From the NCBI GenBank assembly GCA_032207245.1, contig CM063503.1, positions 111,756,768 through 111,820,767 on the forward strand: a stretch of DNA of 64,000 nt, given 5' to 3'. The translations under genes and the position numbers were made by a program. Below are positions 1-13,787 of this stretch, one piece after another; position 1 is the first letter of the stretch, and the number at the start of each line of letters is the position of its first letter. The notes beneath the pieces are model-generated. The model was not told the origin of the DNA, did no database searches, and saw only the letters and a program-made list of their open reading frames with translations. Source of the DNA: Pardosa pseudoannulata (Eukaryota; Arthropoda; Arachnida; Araneae; Lycosidae).

Positions 1-206
1 AAGGAATTTGAGAATGCGAGAGCTGAATAGAAACAAAAGAACAGTAAACAAAGGATCGAAATTGAAGAATATGGGCCTCTTACCAGATTTTCTTGCTGGG
101 ATAGAGATAGAAGTCTAGCGTGGTCAGCTTTAGTGTTCTTATACATTACCTTGGTATCTTAGAGTAATTTAGAGCAAAAGTCTATGTACTTAGGTTAAAG
201 ACATTG

Positions 207-444
207 TGAATCCACATGAGATCTCAAGTGTGATATATTTAATAGGGACTGTAAATTAAGTTCATTTTGAACTCTGGTTTATATGGTAGTATTGCCAGTT
301 GATTATGTGCATAGTTGTATATAATGGATATTTTTAAAATAAATATAGAGTAGCCAAAAATTATGGACGTGTATGTACATCATAAATACACCATATACCA
401 CTATAGTTATCAACGTCACTAAACTGAATATTTTATAAAGTACA
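207..444 (+). repeat. 5' LTR of the decayed retrotransposon
   Basis: Aligns with 2239-2484 over its whole length with many substitutions and small gaps. Shared landmarks in order are a GATCTCA/GTGTGATA block, an ATAGGACCTGTAAA-like block, GAACTCTG.TTTAT, a poly(A) signal-like AAATAAAT and a TATAAAGTACA end. The degree of divergence implies an old insertion. Confidence 0.55.
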
Positions 445-1439
445 AAATTTAGTGGCAGTGAAGAGCGATATGATCCCACTCAGAGACTGATAATTTACTG
501 AAAGGACATTTTTTGAATTAATTCATGGAAATGTTATTTTGAAGCTATGTTGATATAAAATAATTAGCACCTATGTCAGCCACTGAAATTAAGGACCTGG
601 GGGAATGATAGACTTCATCAAGGGTACGAAATCGGACAGAACTGAGCAGAGTTCAGCATCCTAACAAGAGTTCTTCGATGAAAAGAAACCCTACAGACTA
701 CAATCAGTAGCCGCAAGCAGAAAAAGGAAGAGACAATATTCCGCTAAAAAAAAAACGAGGCCGAAATCTAGAGAGAGTCCGGCATTCTAAGAATCACAGT
801 TGGAAGGGAAAGATTTTGGTGAACTGCTAAGCGGAAAAGCGTGATTAAGAGACTCCTTCTTATGCATAAATAGATGAGGCAGAGTGTCGAATCTGTAAGT
901 ACCAGTTTATTTATTTTCTAAGACGAAACGATAAATTGAAGCACAGGAATGTAGTGTTCGGAATAAGTGAGTACTGTATATTTTTTAAATCAAGTAGAAG
1001 ACAGGGAATATTTTATTATAGGACTTAAACTTTAATATGGTGAAAAAATATTCATAAAAATGATTTCTTTTTTCTTTTTTTTACAATATATATTTTCTGA
1101 GCAATTTGCTGTCATTTACATTTATAGAATTTTTAAAAATTGTTTACTACTATTTGAAGATTTTGTATGAAATATTAATGTATTTTTAACTAATTTTACT
1201 GTATTACTGTTTGTTCTACTGAAGCAACTTGCAGCAAATAAATTTATGGCTGACAAGAAATTGATTTGTTGTTATTTTAAGAGTTATTGTATAAATTTGC
1301 AAGCAGAATTATGATGTATTATCTAAGATTTTTTTTGTAGTATTTTTAAACCTTGTCGAATTTAAGGTTAATTAAATTAATTAAGGTTTAATTAAGGTAA
1401 TTGAACATTTGGGTTTGAATATGGCATATTTGTACAAAG

Positions 1440-2120
1440 CCTATAAGGAGGATTTGAGGATGGGACTTGGGTAGATTTAGAAGTGAAAATTCCTGACTTA
1501 AAAGATGTTACAGGAAAGAGCAAAAGGTACAAAAGGTAAAGCCACCAGCACTCGAAGCCATAAAATCTGTTAGAAAGGAAAACAAATTTAGGTAAGGAAA
1601 ATTAAAAGGTGAGAAGCAAAAGAGACAATTCGAACTGGAAAATTTAGAATTCAGAAAGAGTGGTGGACTTCGATGATCCAAATCATTTGGGGAACTTGGG
1701 CTCATATTTCGACTTAAGAAATTTGGTGGACAAATTCGAGTCAGTGATGAAAGAGGACAAAAGCTTTAAAAATATACTCAGTCTTGGTTCAATAGAGGCA
1801 TAAATAAAACGAGTGGTTTTATGAGAGGAATAAACAGATCAGATAAAACATGTCGCAAAGGTAAACAGTCCTGTGAAATGTACCGCGAGGTTGCTCAACC
1901 AAATAAAAATCGAGAGAAAAGAAAGGATTATGAGAAACTTAAAAATACGTTGAGGTGATATGGCTGTAATTCATCAAACAATTTTTGACTAGAATGCCAG
2001 AAAATTATTAAATTTTGAAATTAAATATTGGAATCATGATCGCGAAGAATTAATTAATGTGGAGACACAAGAATCCACAGAAAAAAGCAATTGTGTATCT
2101 GTGCAAGAAAGAACTGATGA
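1440..2120 (+). pseudogene. Degraded Gag-like coding remnant
   Basis: Frames are broken by many stops. At 1447-1500 a KEDLR...GLG...KIPDLKDV-like pattern appears, and 1611-1661 reads EKQKRQFELENLEFRKS. This matches, from memory, the lysine- and glutamate-rich helical region near the Gag N-terminus in arthropod Gypsy elements. In those, Gag is the capsid precursor that packages element RNA. No zinc knuckle or pol motif was found downstream. The position between two LTR-like repeats supports the call. An alternative is a chance charged stretch in purine-rich DNA. Confidence 0.4.
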
Positions 2121-2238
2121 GGACATAACACCTTAAATCACCTTGGATACAGTACATGGAAACGAAAGAGGGATTTTTCGAGATACTGCTGTAATCAATG
2201 ATGTCTTCTCTAAAATATTAGCTACTCTAAATGGGCTC

Positions 2239-2706
<468 letters not shown>

Positions 2707-5700
2707 GAAGGTAGTAGGATTCCAAAAGACAAATAATTACAAATTTATTTGGCTTATAGTCTACAAATAATAACCTTCGAATTGCACTAAATAATCATTA
2801 AATTCCACGTTTTTATTTAAAGGGATTTTTTTGTCTCTCACATCCCTATTCACTCAGATTGAAAAGGAAGCCCTTTTTTATACTTTGCGTTGTATGTGTA
2901 GTACAATCTGAACAATACTGTTTCAACACCCCTTTGGAAGTTTCCTTATAAGAATATTTTCCTAAAAGTTGCGGACTGAGGAATACTTCTCCTTTTTTCG
3001 GTTAATCTTGTTGGTTTGATTATAAGAAACTAACAGAATAAGAAATTTATGGGCAAGATCCTGTTTTCAAAGTGTAGATTTTTTTTAATTCAATATAAAT
3101 ATCGTATTTAAAATACGTAAAAGAGAAAACGCTATAAACTCCTTTAAACCACAAAAAAATATATGTAAGTTTTTAAAAACGTTTTTCAATTCATTAGAAA
3201 ATTCAATTCACTTCTTTTTGAAGGTACGTTTTTTCTTCTCTAGAACTGGTAGAGAAATTATTGATATCAACTATTAGATTATTCATATAAATAAATATAT
3301 GTCTATATAGTATTTGCAATAGCATTAGGGCAATGATTTTAATCTAAAGATTTAAGCTCTTAGTTCTTTAAAATATTTATTTCAATATTACACTCTTTTA
3401 GTTATCACCTGAACAAACAATTTGTCTGATACCTAACCATTGGATTTTAAGCTATAACTCTCTGATAATGCTCTCTATATTCTGCTGTAATAATAAAATG
3501 TATTCTACACAAAAAATACATTTAAAGTAAGTTTTCAGGAGAAAAAATATATGCAATAAGGTATGTGTTGATTTAAACCTCATAAAAGAAGCTGGAAGCA
3601 ATTAAAAAAATAATAAAGCAGAGCTATTTATGGAAAAAGATTTGCACTAAATCTTCCCCTGTCGATGAGTGTGTTAAGGTGTTAGGAAAAAAAAGAAGGA
3701 AAATGACCATCATTTCTTTTAGCTTTCCTTCTCTTCTTACTTTAAAGCAGCAAATTAAATCCGGGCATTCTTCTTTGTGATCCATTAAAAGATTTAAGAT
3801 AAAAATCTTCACATAAGTGTTGATATTTTACTTGCAAAATTTAAAAGTTTTTCTCACTTTTCGTACGGTTCTTTTTCCTTATATATTTCTTATTATATCA
3901 GATTCAATTTTGCTCTAGTAATAAAAATATAGTAATGGACTTTCGTTTACCTATTTTTCGTCTCTTTCAAGGGATAAACACACTATTTTTGGTGCAAATA
4001 TTACGTCTCATAATTGCTTACACTTTGAATTTTTTTAAATCAACTCTATGAAGTATTTAGTTAGGAGGTTTAATGAGTTTTAATTAATATTATTACTGTG
4101 CACTTTCTAATGGATTATAGTTTATCCATTAAACTGCTCACTGATTCCTTAAAGAACCAAACTTTCATAAATAAAACTGTTTCAAACATGTGATACAAAT
4201 GATAAATTGTATAAAATTTTTAACTTTAAAGATGTAAAATCTTTAAGGTTAAGCATGCAGAAATCTAATTCCGCTATTTTTCCGATTGTTCACACCTACA
4301 CTGAAAAAAATTTTGATGCCAAACCGTTAAATAAAAAAATGCTAACCCTCTAATATGTGATTTTCTTTTTCAAAATAGGACATACTATGAAATAGTCAAA
4401 CTTTATATGTCTCAAATAATAAATTTATTTTATTATAATCAGTCTCGAAAAATTTTTAAATCCTTATTTCCCTAATTCAAACTTAAGATGTTTAGTAAAC
4501 TTTATTCGAAACCTTAACCTCCTATCTTTACCCAAGTTTTCGTCATTTTAATAATATAGTTAACTTCTCGTTATATTTTCGATTTTATTTTTTCATTATA
4601 TTTTAGTGATTCATTAACTTATACAAGTTTTATCGTTTTAACAATATCATAAATGTCTGAGATATTTCCCTTCATACATTTCACTTTCTCATTTTTATCA
4701 TTATTCAAATACTGAATTGCTTCATCATGATTCATAAACTTCATTTTGTTATCGGCCATATACTTATCAACTGAATTCCGACACTTTTATCGTTATTAAT
4801 CTCAGATTTAATAACCATTTCAAATTCAAATTCAGTGCTATCACCTTATTTTGGCTGATAGACTACTTCATTTGTGACGTTAGATAATCCATTATTCTCA
4901 CAGAAATAGCTACGATTCACACTATCTAAATATGTCAAATTTTTTTTCTAAATTATCCTTCGAGTCATACTTAGTTTTAACAACCGTATCACATTTTGTC
5001 AGCATTATTCTCTGAATTATTTTCATTAATTTCTTTATATAAATTTAACAAAATTTTACTTCCTTCCTCGTCGATTTTCGTATTGATCATGATGGGTTAT
5101 AGTGCTTAACAATGTCTAAATCAGTTATAGTTTTGTATCCTCTAGTCACCCGTTCTCAAGTTTTTGTTCTGATGTCTACATTTATCTCATGATTTTCATG
5201 ACTTATAAACCCATTTTTCGCATTATATTCCATATTTTACTGTATTTTCCACAAAATTAATGGGTCTGTCATATTGTAAGAAGTCTAAAAAAAATAAACA
5301 ATATACCAATGATCCATAACTGTATTGCAGAGATCTAATAACATTTGAAAAATCGTACCAGAATACAAGGGCTTTACAAGATTAAAAACCAAGTCAAGAG
5401 TTGATTTTAAGCAGGCCTTTGGCTGCTTCTGCCACTCTCCAATTTTCTTTATGATAACAGATATAAATAATGGGAAGGGGAGGAGGAACAGAATTATTGT
5501 TCATCGTTAAATCTATATACTCCTTATAAAGTTATGCCTCTTTGATGAGAAATTTCTGTTCTTTTCATGTATATAAAAATTTATTGTTGGGTTTTTAAAA
5601 ACAAAGGCAAAATCTAAACTCAATTCTATGTATTCTGTTACAGGAAAATTATGTAAGGGAAGTTAACTAATGTAGATTTTATAACTACCTACGTCGTTGA

Positions 5701-5861
5701 TCTGATTCCAAACCCATTCATTAAAAACACGGATGTCTACTTAAAAGCTTGAAATTGTCAACTATTACGAACTCAAAACATATAGATTTAAGAACTTCCC
5801 TGTCTGCAAAATTCTTCTCAATATATTTATTGTACTATTTTCCATGAGCTGTATCATATGA
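2707..5861. other. AT-rich non-coding stretch, nothing recognised
   Basis: Short A/T runs with stops in all frames. No protein similarity, RNA gene or clear repeat was seen. If the channel gene extends upstream this is intron. Confidence 0.6.
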
Positions 5862-6584
5862 AGTTCAAAAAATTTGAACAAGGTATCTTTTATTGGTAAC
5901 ATGCTAAGGAGATTATTGATTGGTTTGTTGAAACTATCAATCAATGATTTTTATATGGTAAGCATTTAATGGGAAATACAGCTTCAAGTTAATGACAAAC
6001 TAATAAAAGAATAAAAAAAATAGGACTCATCCCCACAGACTACTTCCGAAAGTCAGCACTTAGCTGTTCTCCTTCTATATTCCACACCTTGCCAAGAACT
6101 GGTTAAATTTTAAAAGTAAATGATGGCTTGTAGTTTATAATAACTGAAATATTCTCAAGGCGTATGTAACCAAAAATAAGTGCGTACAATTTATTCTACT
6201 TTTTAATGAAAATTCCGAAAAGCTATATGCATCATTTAATGGTTCAAATAATTTGAACAATGCTTTAGGAAGTTATTGATTGGTTGTTGAAACATTCAAT
6301 TGATTTTTAGATTGGTAAGATTAGCATTTAATGGGAAACATGATTCAAGTAAATGAATTTTATAAAATAAAAATAAAAGAACTATAATATAATCTACATC
6401 CGAAGTAAAGCACTTAGCTCTTTATTTCTATTCAACCTTCAGCCAAGAACTGGTTAAATTTTAAAAGTAAATGATGGCTTGTAGTTTATAATAACTGAAA
6501 TATTCTCAAGGCGTATGTAACCAAAAATAAGTGCGTACAATTTATTCTACTTTTTAATGAAAATTCCGAAAAGCTATATGCATC
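5862..6584. repeat. Two-copy tandem duplication, about 351-bp offset
   Basis: Copy 1 (about 5862-6233) and copy 2 (about 6240-6584) share sequence throughout. Copy 2's first half differs by many substitutions and indels. From GCCAAGAACTGG (6091 and 6442) to GCATC (6233 and 6584) the 143 bases match exactly. The mosaic pattern suggests gene conversion of the right part. Confidence 0.9.
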
Positions 6585-6593
6585 CAATAACCG

Positions 6594-7187
6594 GTCTGAT
6601 TAATTATGAAAAAGAACTTTAGAGAAACAAATATATTCACATTTATTTCTATGTATGGTTTGGTAAGCCACTGCTACTTTTTTTAAATAGCTTAGCTTCA
6701 CCGTAAGTGAAATTACACTCACGGAGTTCATTCTAAAGTATCATATTGAAGTTGCAGAGAAAAACTGTCGTTCACTGAAACAGTGCTATTTAAGTCCTCA
6801 AGAACGGCAAAAGTCATTTTCATTTTTCTTTCATTCCAATAGTAAAGTAACAAATCTCTACAGTAATAATTTAAAATTCAAAACATTTTTTTTTACCTTT
6901 CTTGATGTTTCTTTTAGAAATGAAGTCAATGAATTTTAAGTCTGAAGTCGTGTTATATATGACTATAAAGGTGAAATAAATACTGCTTCGTTTTTCTTTG
7001 AATTGTCTACAAATATTTCTTTCAGTTTCTTTGTCATTAAGGAAGCAAAATGTTTTATTCAAGAGCCCAAAGAAGATGGAGATGAAATACTTCATTTTTT
7101 ATGGAAGAAAGAAAGCAAAATATTTTATTTTCCTTTTTTTTTTGGTCTTGATTACTGACACCCTTAATAGGAGAAATTCATGAGGAG
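6594..7187. other. AT-rich non-coding stretch, nothing recognised
   Basis: Two short opposing open frames around 6871-7183 overlap each other and have low-complexity Phe/Lys/Ile composition. I regard them as chance. Confidence 0.55.
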
Positions 7188-7222
7188 TTAGGCTGTTGCA
7201 AAAGTATTTTTTTGTTTGTGAC
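7188..7222 (+). mobile_element. mariner-like terminal inverted repeat, orphan
   Basis: TTAGGCTGTTGCAAAAGTAT closely resembles mariner-family ends such as Hsmar1 (TTAGGTTGGTGCAAAAGTAA), as I remember them. The opposite end and a transposase were not found nearby, so this is probably one surviving terminus. Confidence 0.45.
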
Positions 7223-8289
7223 TTTCGACTGTTTTATCAAAATTTTCTTTGATTATATCCCCATTTTTTAGGAACTTTACTACCTCAATATGCTCTTGAA
7301 TAATTTTCCTTTAAAAGAATCCAGGGTGTTACTTAAAAAAATTTCTTGTATAATAATAAAGCACAGCAGTAACTTTCTTTTTAAATGTTTTAAATCACTA
7401 CCTACAATTCACTAATAATTAGAAAATTTATCTTTTAGGTGAACTAAAATATTTCTTTAAACATTATATAATAAACATCTTAAATATGCATGACTTAACA
7501 TAATTATTTTCTCTATAACAAGATATTTCTCTTAATTAAATTATTTTTTCTTTTTTTATTAAAGAATTAATTAAAATTTCCCCTAAACCTTTTAAACTTA
7601 CTTTTACTTTTATCCGAGATCAAAAAGTCTCATCCTCTAAAAAAAGCGTAAAATCGGAATTTTTTATTATCGTTGAATTGTGTATTTAAGGTACTATTCA
7701 CATATTGAAAAAGAAAAAAGTTTTTGTTCACTCTGTATCGTAAATAGATGAAAATGATTTTAATTTTTGCATAACATATATCTGACTGTTTACAATATAT
7801 ACATGAATTTTTCGGGAAGCACAGCTCATATATTAGAGGAGAAATAAAGATTTCTTAAAAACAGGGCTAAATTCTTTATAAAACGTTTCCTCTTAAATTC
7901 CAAGGTTTATATCAAGAGCTTTCAAAACTTGCAGAACAGATAAAGTTTTAAACGAGAAGTATAATGGTGCAAACTGAAAGTTTACAAAAGGGGTTTATGA
8001 CGAAATATAAGCATGTAGAGGAAACTAGCTTGCAGCACCTGCGTGAAGTATATCTGAATTTTTATAGTTTTGAAAACCACTGAGAAAGTAATTTATAACA
8101 CTGAAGAGTCAAAATTGGTTTTAAAAAGTTTTTGGCTGTATATAAGAAGTAAATGAGTTTTTAAAATTTATAAATTACTTTCTGAAGGGCTTTCAATCCT
8201 TTTATTTTAACAATTTGGGAAAACCCCAACTATTTTGCAGTTATACATGGAGAAATTGCCTGCAATACAGATCAGTGTAGCGTCTATAC
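7223..8289. other. AT-rich non-coding stretch, nothing recognised
   Basis: No open frame, RNA gene or repeat stands out. It could contain the decayed body of the element whose end lies at 7188. Confidence 0.5.
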
Positions 8290-8960
8290 CAGGGATAGTG
8301 AACCTTTTTCGATTAGTGTGCCAGTTAAATTATGGTATATGACTTTCAGGTGCCCAGTGTGCCAATTGTGTTCCATAGTAGAACTCATGCTCGTATTCAT
8401 TTCAGAATTCACCTTTCATGGCTACTAGTTTTGGAGACAAATGCTTTTTAACCCCTACTGTAACTGCATACAATGGTTTAATTTTCAAAATTATTCTTTG
8501 TCCTTTTGTCCCAGTGTGAGAATTATTGCTGTAGTATAGAGGTTTTCAGTAGCATTTATTTAAAAAATCAGTTTTTTGTGGTATAGAAGCCTTTTATCGT
8601 GTCACAATTTTAGACTACTGTGGTTATGAAATCAAATTTTCTGAATGATTAAAGGAGGTGGTAGTGTACATTAGTTGGTGGTTTCGTATATCAGTTTTAT
8701 TGCATACCGCTTTCATATTAAAATTTAAGAAACCAAAACCCAATGGTTCTCTCTTTAAAGCTCATTCCACTCACGTTCCCTAACACCATTATCCATTATA
8801 GCAACATCCATGGTGGGGGCACTAGGGACCCTTCTGTCCTACTAAATGTCATAATAACGCTCAAGATCGTACTCGTTTCAGAACCCACCTTTGATAGCTA
8901 TTAGTTTTGGAGCCAAAGTTTTTAATACTGATTTCAGTTAACTACAGAAAAGTTAACTAT
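8290..8960 (+). mobile_element. hAT-like transposon remnants, two related pieces
   Basis: CAGGGATAGTGAACCTTTTT at 8290 has the form of hAT-superfamily ends (CAGGGGTGGGCAAACTTTTT type). About 100 bp further in, 8384-8450 matches 8858-8930 imperfectly: both contain GTTTCAGAA-C-CACCTTT, a TAGCTA/TGGCTA step and TAGTTTTGGAG. Two copies or a rearranged single element are therefore present. No 8-bp target duplication or second TIR was identified. Confidence 0.4.
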
Positions 8961-9196
8961 AAAGTTAGTAAATTAACTACAAAATTATAAAGGTTCAAAA
9001 GGAAGTAGTGTATATTTCACTGACATAATCTATAAATCTATGATGTCGTCTTACGTTGAAGGCTTCTACGTTTAAATGTTTGTCTTTCTTTACTAAAAAT
9101 CAGAATCGAAGTTTCAAGGAAGAGCTTTTTAAGTGATTAGATCTGATTAAGATCTATATGAGTACAAAACTTGACGACTATAAACCCCTTTCTTTA

Positions 9197-9201
9197 GTAT
9201 G
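9197..9201. repeat. Left target-site duplication GTATG of the solo LTR
   Basis: GTATG directly precedes TGTTAAG and recurs directly after TTGTTACA at 9669-9673. Confidence 0.75.
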
Positions 9202-9668
9202 TGTTAAGATAAAGCCGACAGAGCGTCTAGGCCAGCTGCACATATAAGTGGAGTACACTTAAGAAAATACAAAATTGAAAAAAAACTAATTCTTCCTGCT
9301 GAATTTTGTTTATTTGAATTCAAATAAAGATGTAAATAGGATATAAAATGGTTTTTAGGCTATGATGTCAAAGGGACCACACTCGGTCGGAGATATGCCA
9401 AACACGGCGTCTTGATGAAAAAAAGAAATGGTGCAAAAATTTGTGAAGAAGATTCTAAGCTCCACACTCTTTCTCCCTTGCTCTCTCTCCGAGGGGTCCT
9501 GCAGATCTCTCTAAAAAGTTCGTTGGGCAGCGTTGCCTTGGCCTAAGCTGGCTACTCCGCTGTTAGCAACCCCTCTTGACCAATAGGGTCGAAGGAGGGT
9601 CACTCACTTCGCTTTCGCCTCTAGGTCAGTTTCGCGCTGGCGTTGTTGAACTGTAACTCTTTGTTACA
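9202..9668 (+). mobile_element. Solo LTR of an LTR retrotransposon, 467 bp
   Basis: Starts TGTTAAG, ends TTGTTACA (TG...CA with a TGT/ACA inverted terminus) and is bracketed by the 5-bp direct repeat GTATG, as expected for integrase-mediated insertion. The interior has a TATAAAA box at 9342-9348 followed by a markedly GC-richer block (about 9360-9660) unlike its AT-rich neighbours. No internal region, PBS or PPT flanks it, so LTR-LTR recombination has probably removed the body. The family (Gypsy is likely from the 5-bp TSD) is inferred. Confidence 0.75.
9342..9348 (+). promoter_or_regulatory. TATA box inside the solo LTR
   Basis: TATAAAA lies 140 bases into the LTR, just before the GC-rich block, as expected for the U3/R boundary promoter. 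Orientation follows from the GC-rich R/U5-like part lying downstream. Confidence 0.45.
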
Positions 9669-9673
9669 GTATG

Positions 9674-10934
9674 ATATATTAACGACATGCAGACGGTCTT
9701 CATTATTTATTAGTAAAAATTACTCATACTGTAAAATTTATTCGAATTTGGGAGAATTGAACTAAAGTATGAGTCAGTAAAATAGTTGTATTACTTTAAG
9801 TAAAAAATTAACGTATTCAAAAGGAAAATTATAACATAATATACCTAAAAGTTTTAAATAATGCTTTATACTTATTTATAAATTGCAAATAAAATTATCA
9901 ATAACCATCTTGAATTTGTTTATGAATGTAAATTCATATTTATATAAATATTTTCAATAGTGAATGACTATTTCTGTTGAACCCGGACAGAGGACTTAAA
10001 TTTAAAGATCAATTTATTTAATTACAAAATTAAAACTTCCAACTCTTGAATATTTCTTAATAAAAGACTGGAAAAGCATTCGAGCCAACATTTTAGAAAT
10101 ACATTTTATCCAAATATTTTTAACACAATTTGCTCTCAGCTTTTGCTCATTTAATTATCAAAAAAAAAATAACTATCTAATAAATATTTCTGAGAAAACT
10201 AAGAGCTACCGTTAATTATTTGCATTGTTTAATTAAGCAGAAAATCTTACGCTGCAGAATTAAACTGTCTTTATACGCATCGTAAAAAGTAGGCTTGAAA
10301 TAAATCAAATATCAAATAGGATACAATTTTATTTTTAAGCCTCCAGGGGAAAATGTAGTTATACCATTAGAAAACTCTTAAAAGTTGATTAAGAATATAA
10401 TTTGATTATCGGTAAGTGGTTAGAAATACAAAATATTAAAATACTTGTGGTTATATTAGTAATTAAATAGTGAGATGTGTATCCACATGGAATCAGCATA
10501 ACATAAAGTTAAAAATTATTTATATTAACGGATGCATGAGATGATTGTCTTAAATAACTTATAATAACATGCACGCCATTTTTATGCAATAAATTTTAAC
10601 AATTATCGCATAAATACAATTTAAAAAATGTAGGCTCAGCGTCAAAATTATAAATTTTAAAGAATATTTGAATTTTCATATATTCTGTTAGTTGTTAATA
10701 AATAGAGACACAGAACTACATGCTTATTCTAAATTCCATCTGTAGCAATTCAATTTTCATATTGCAAATGAAGTGCCTTAATAATAACAATGACATACTT
10801 AGTAAAGGCAAATATAATTACGTAAATAATTCAAACAATTGAATTTTAAATAAAGTTTTGTACTTGTCTTTATAAGCTGTTATAAAATTTGTCACTATCT
10901 TTAGTATGATTATAAAAGAATTCTTTATAAAAAT
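9674..10934. other. AT-rich non-coding stretch, nothing recognised
   Basis: Very AT-rich with poly(A)/poly(T) runs and stops in every frame. Confidence 0.6.
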
Positions 10935-11185
10935 AAGGTCCCACGGGTTAGGGAGACTCAACTATTTGCAGACCGTAGGACCGAATCTCTCTTTTGACAC
11001 AAATGTAGAAAAACATCTGGAATTAGGTTTTAGTGTCATTGACTCCAATGTATCAAAAAGTTCACTGCAGTGCTCCACATAAATCGAACAAAGCCCAGGA
11101 ATTAGAATTTCTGATCCAGGAATTCAAAAACGGGTACCAGCTCCTTAACCAAATCGGACATCGTCCGGCACTCTATACTTTAAAA
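10935..11185 (-). mobile_element. Possible diverged tRNA-derived SINE, minus strand
   Basis: Read on the minus strand from about 11180, GCCGGACGATG followed by GGTTAAGGAGCTGG matches the head of the SINE copies at 46954 and 53521, which also begin GCCGGACGAT or carry GGTTAAGG.GCTGG. The rest (to GGTCCCAC at 10938) is GC-richer than its surroundings but differs from the other copies, and the B box is poor. The 62-residue open frame on the plus strand here is its by-product. Confidence 0.4.
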
Positions 11186-13689
11186 ATTATGTTATGTAAA
11201 CGACTTTCGTTTTCTTCATAACTAACAGGAATCTTAAAAACATTTTGCATCACAATAGCAGTATGTCGTCGCCAATAGCTTGAATTTCTGCATGGGATAT
11301 ACCCCAATAGGGCACTTCATGTATAGTCTATTGTTGTCAAAAATGATTAATTAGTCTTACTGTAGCATTTTTTAAGTTTAAATTTCTGGCTTTAAAAATG
11401 CACAAAAAGGTATTTCTTTCTTGAGAACAGGTGACTGAGAACGGGTGACTGGTATTTTCCAAATTAGAGTTCGATAATTTAATCTGACTTTTTTTCTGTT
11501 TAATGCATTTTCAAATCTTCTGCAATATCCAAAGCCTATAAGTAGCATTTTCAATATTTAAAACAAACCAAACAAAAAAGTAATTATAAATTTGCTAGGC
11601 AGTTAAATGCCTTTTATTGACTGCTTGACTTATGGTTTAAACTTTTTTTAATCTCAAACATTGAAAAAACTTTTATTTTAAAAGCGCTAACAGTTATACT
11701 GCACAGTTTATTCGCAATGCTTATATTTTCAGAAAACTATTGAAGAAACATGTAAAGATAGGAATAAAGAAAATAATTTGATATTATATTGATAAAAATT
11801 ATTTTATATCAGTTCTTTATTGAAGCACTATATTATACTTCCCTATTTTAAGTAGACTTTAAAGTCCTTTTAAACATCTAAATTTTCAACATAAAATATT
11901 GTATTGTGTTAACTTGTTGATGAAAGTAACCTTAAATTTCCATTTGTCAGCAAATTAATCAGTGTTAAACCAAATACCTCAAAATTTATTACTTTATGAA
12001 CTAACCACAGACGTATAACCGTTAGAAAGAAATATTTACAAAAAATAGAGAAGGAATCGTAGTTTAAGCATCCTTAGTGTAGAAATCTCTGAACATCTTA
12101 AAATTTCTGTTTACGTGTTTGTGATGTTTACTTTTTCCAAGAAAAATATTTCATTGCTTATCGCATTGTGAAAGTCAGTTGTGTAGCCACTTTTTGCCGT
12201 GACCGATTTAAATGTGTGGAACGATAAGATTCCAAAACTACGCATGAACGATCTGTTTAGTGAACAATATCTTTTAAGAAATAAAGATATCTTCTTTTCA
12301 GAAAATGTCTTCAGGTTACTGATACTAGAATGGGAGAAAAATCAATGAGAGTTCCAAATGGTAGGGCCGTTTGAAATCGGTGAAATGAAAACGAAATTCT
12401 ATTACAAAACTATTTACCTAACTATAAATGTTATCTAATTCATTTATAGATGTCGGATTTTTTTCGAATTATGCTTTCTTCTTTGTTGCCTTGGACAGAT
12501 ATTTAAAAGCAATGATGCAAGAAATAGGGAGAAAATTTAGCGTCCCGATTACTTTAAATCCTTGAAACAATGTCTAATAGTGGATCATTTATATACTCTT
12601 CATTTTTCTAATATCTGTAAGAAAAACATTCATATTCAGTGAAGGAAATAGCCCATGTAAACATACTTGTTTACTTGGTGTAGTTTTATAATTTATAAAT
12701 ATTTAATGCAAATGTTGGTTCTTTTATTTTTCAAAGAGAAAGCATATACATATATTTTATACTATGAAACATCAATCCGATAAAAATAAAGAATTCTTAG
12801 AGTATATTTAATTTTATTATGCATTTACCCCACAGCATTTCAAAAATTTTAACAACAATATCAAGCAATACAATTTAAGATACGATGAGAGTTTAAAATA
12901 ATAAGAAATGTATTAAAATATATAAGAAAGCTGTTTAGGGAAGAAGTTATCTAGTTTCAATTTAAAACAATGAGAAACACATTAAAACATTACTAAAATT
13001 TTGATGACATTAACTTCAGCGTATATTTAAACATTACTTCAGTTTCTATTTAGCTGATATTAATTACATACGTGACAGTTTATAAATCTATAACACATTC
13101 GTGCATGTAGGTAGAATGTTTGTATGAATATATCTTTACAAGCAGGCATTTATATGAAATATTATATATAAATAGATAGCTATATAGATATTGATCTTAA
13201 AATTTCATGAGAATAGTGTAATTTTGTTGCACAAAATCTTACATTAAATGTGTCATTTTTTATAAATAACCTTATTTCTCCTATAATATTTTTACAATTC
13301 TTTTTATAAAAAATTAATACATTACTAAAAGGTAATACTTTTTATTATAGTTTTATACTTTAAATATTCTTTCATTAACATTCTATGATAACAACGAATT
13401 CGAAAGCACTATGCACCATAAATATACAATAGGAAATACCTTTTTCAGGCTGTAAAAATTCACTAATTCGTTACGCATAAAAATACAAATATTTTTCTTT
13501 TGTATATAATTTACAGAGAAAATTAAAATACAATAGTTAAAAAGTCTAAAAAAATCACCTAAATATTTAGAAGAACTCTTTTGGCAGTGTTTTGAAAATG
13601 AAATATCGCAGTAATTGCAATCTCAGGCATTAAATGTCACTCAATCTTTTTTGATAAAATGTCAATCATTACAAATCTAGTATAAATAT
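11186..13689. other. AT-rich non-coding stretch, nothing recognised
   Basis: No conserved coding pattern, RNA gene or clear repeat was seen on either strand. Confidence 0.55.
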
Positions 13690-13787
13690 ATTAGCGTAAG
13701 GAATGCCAAAAGAAGTTGGGGGGGTCCACCCCTCCTAAAATTATTCAACTTATACATTTATATGTATACAAAAGATATATATATCCT

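Noticed and set aside
1508..1705. Minus-strand 65-residue frame at the start of the window
   Set aside because: It opposes the purine-rich Gag-like remnant and is Phe/Ser/Pro-rich low complexity.
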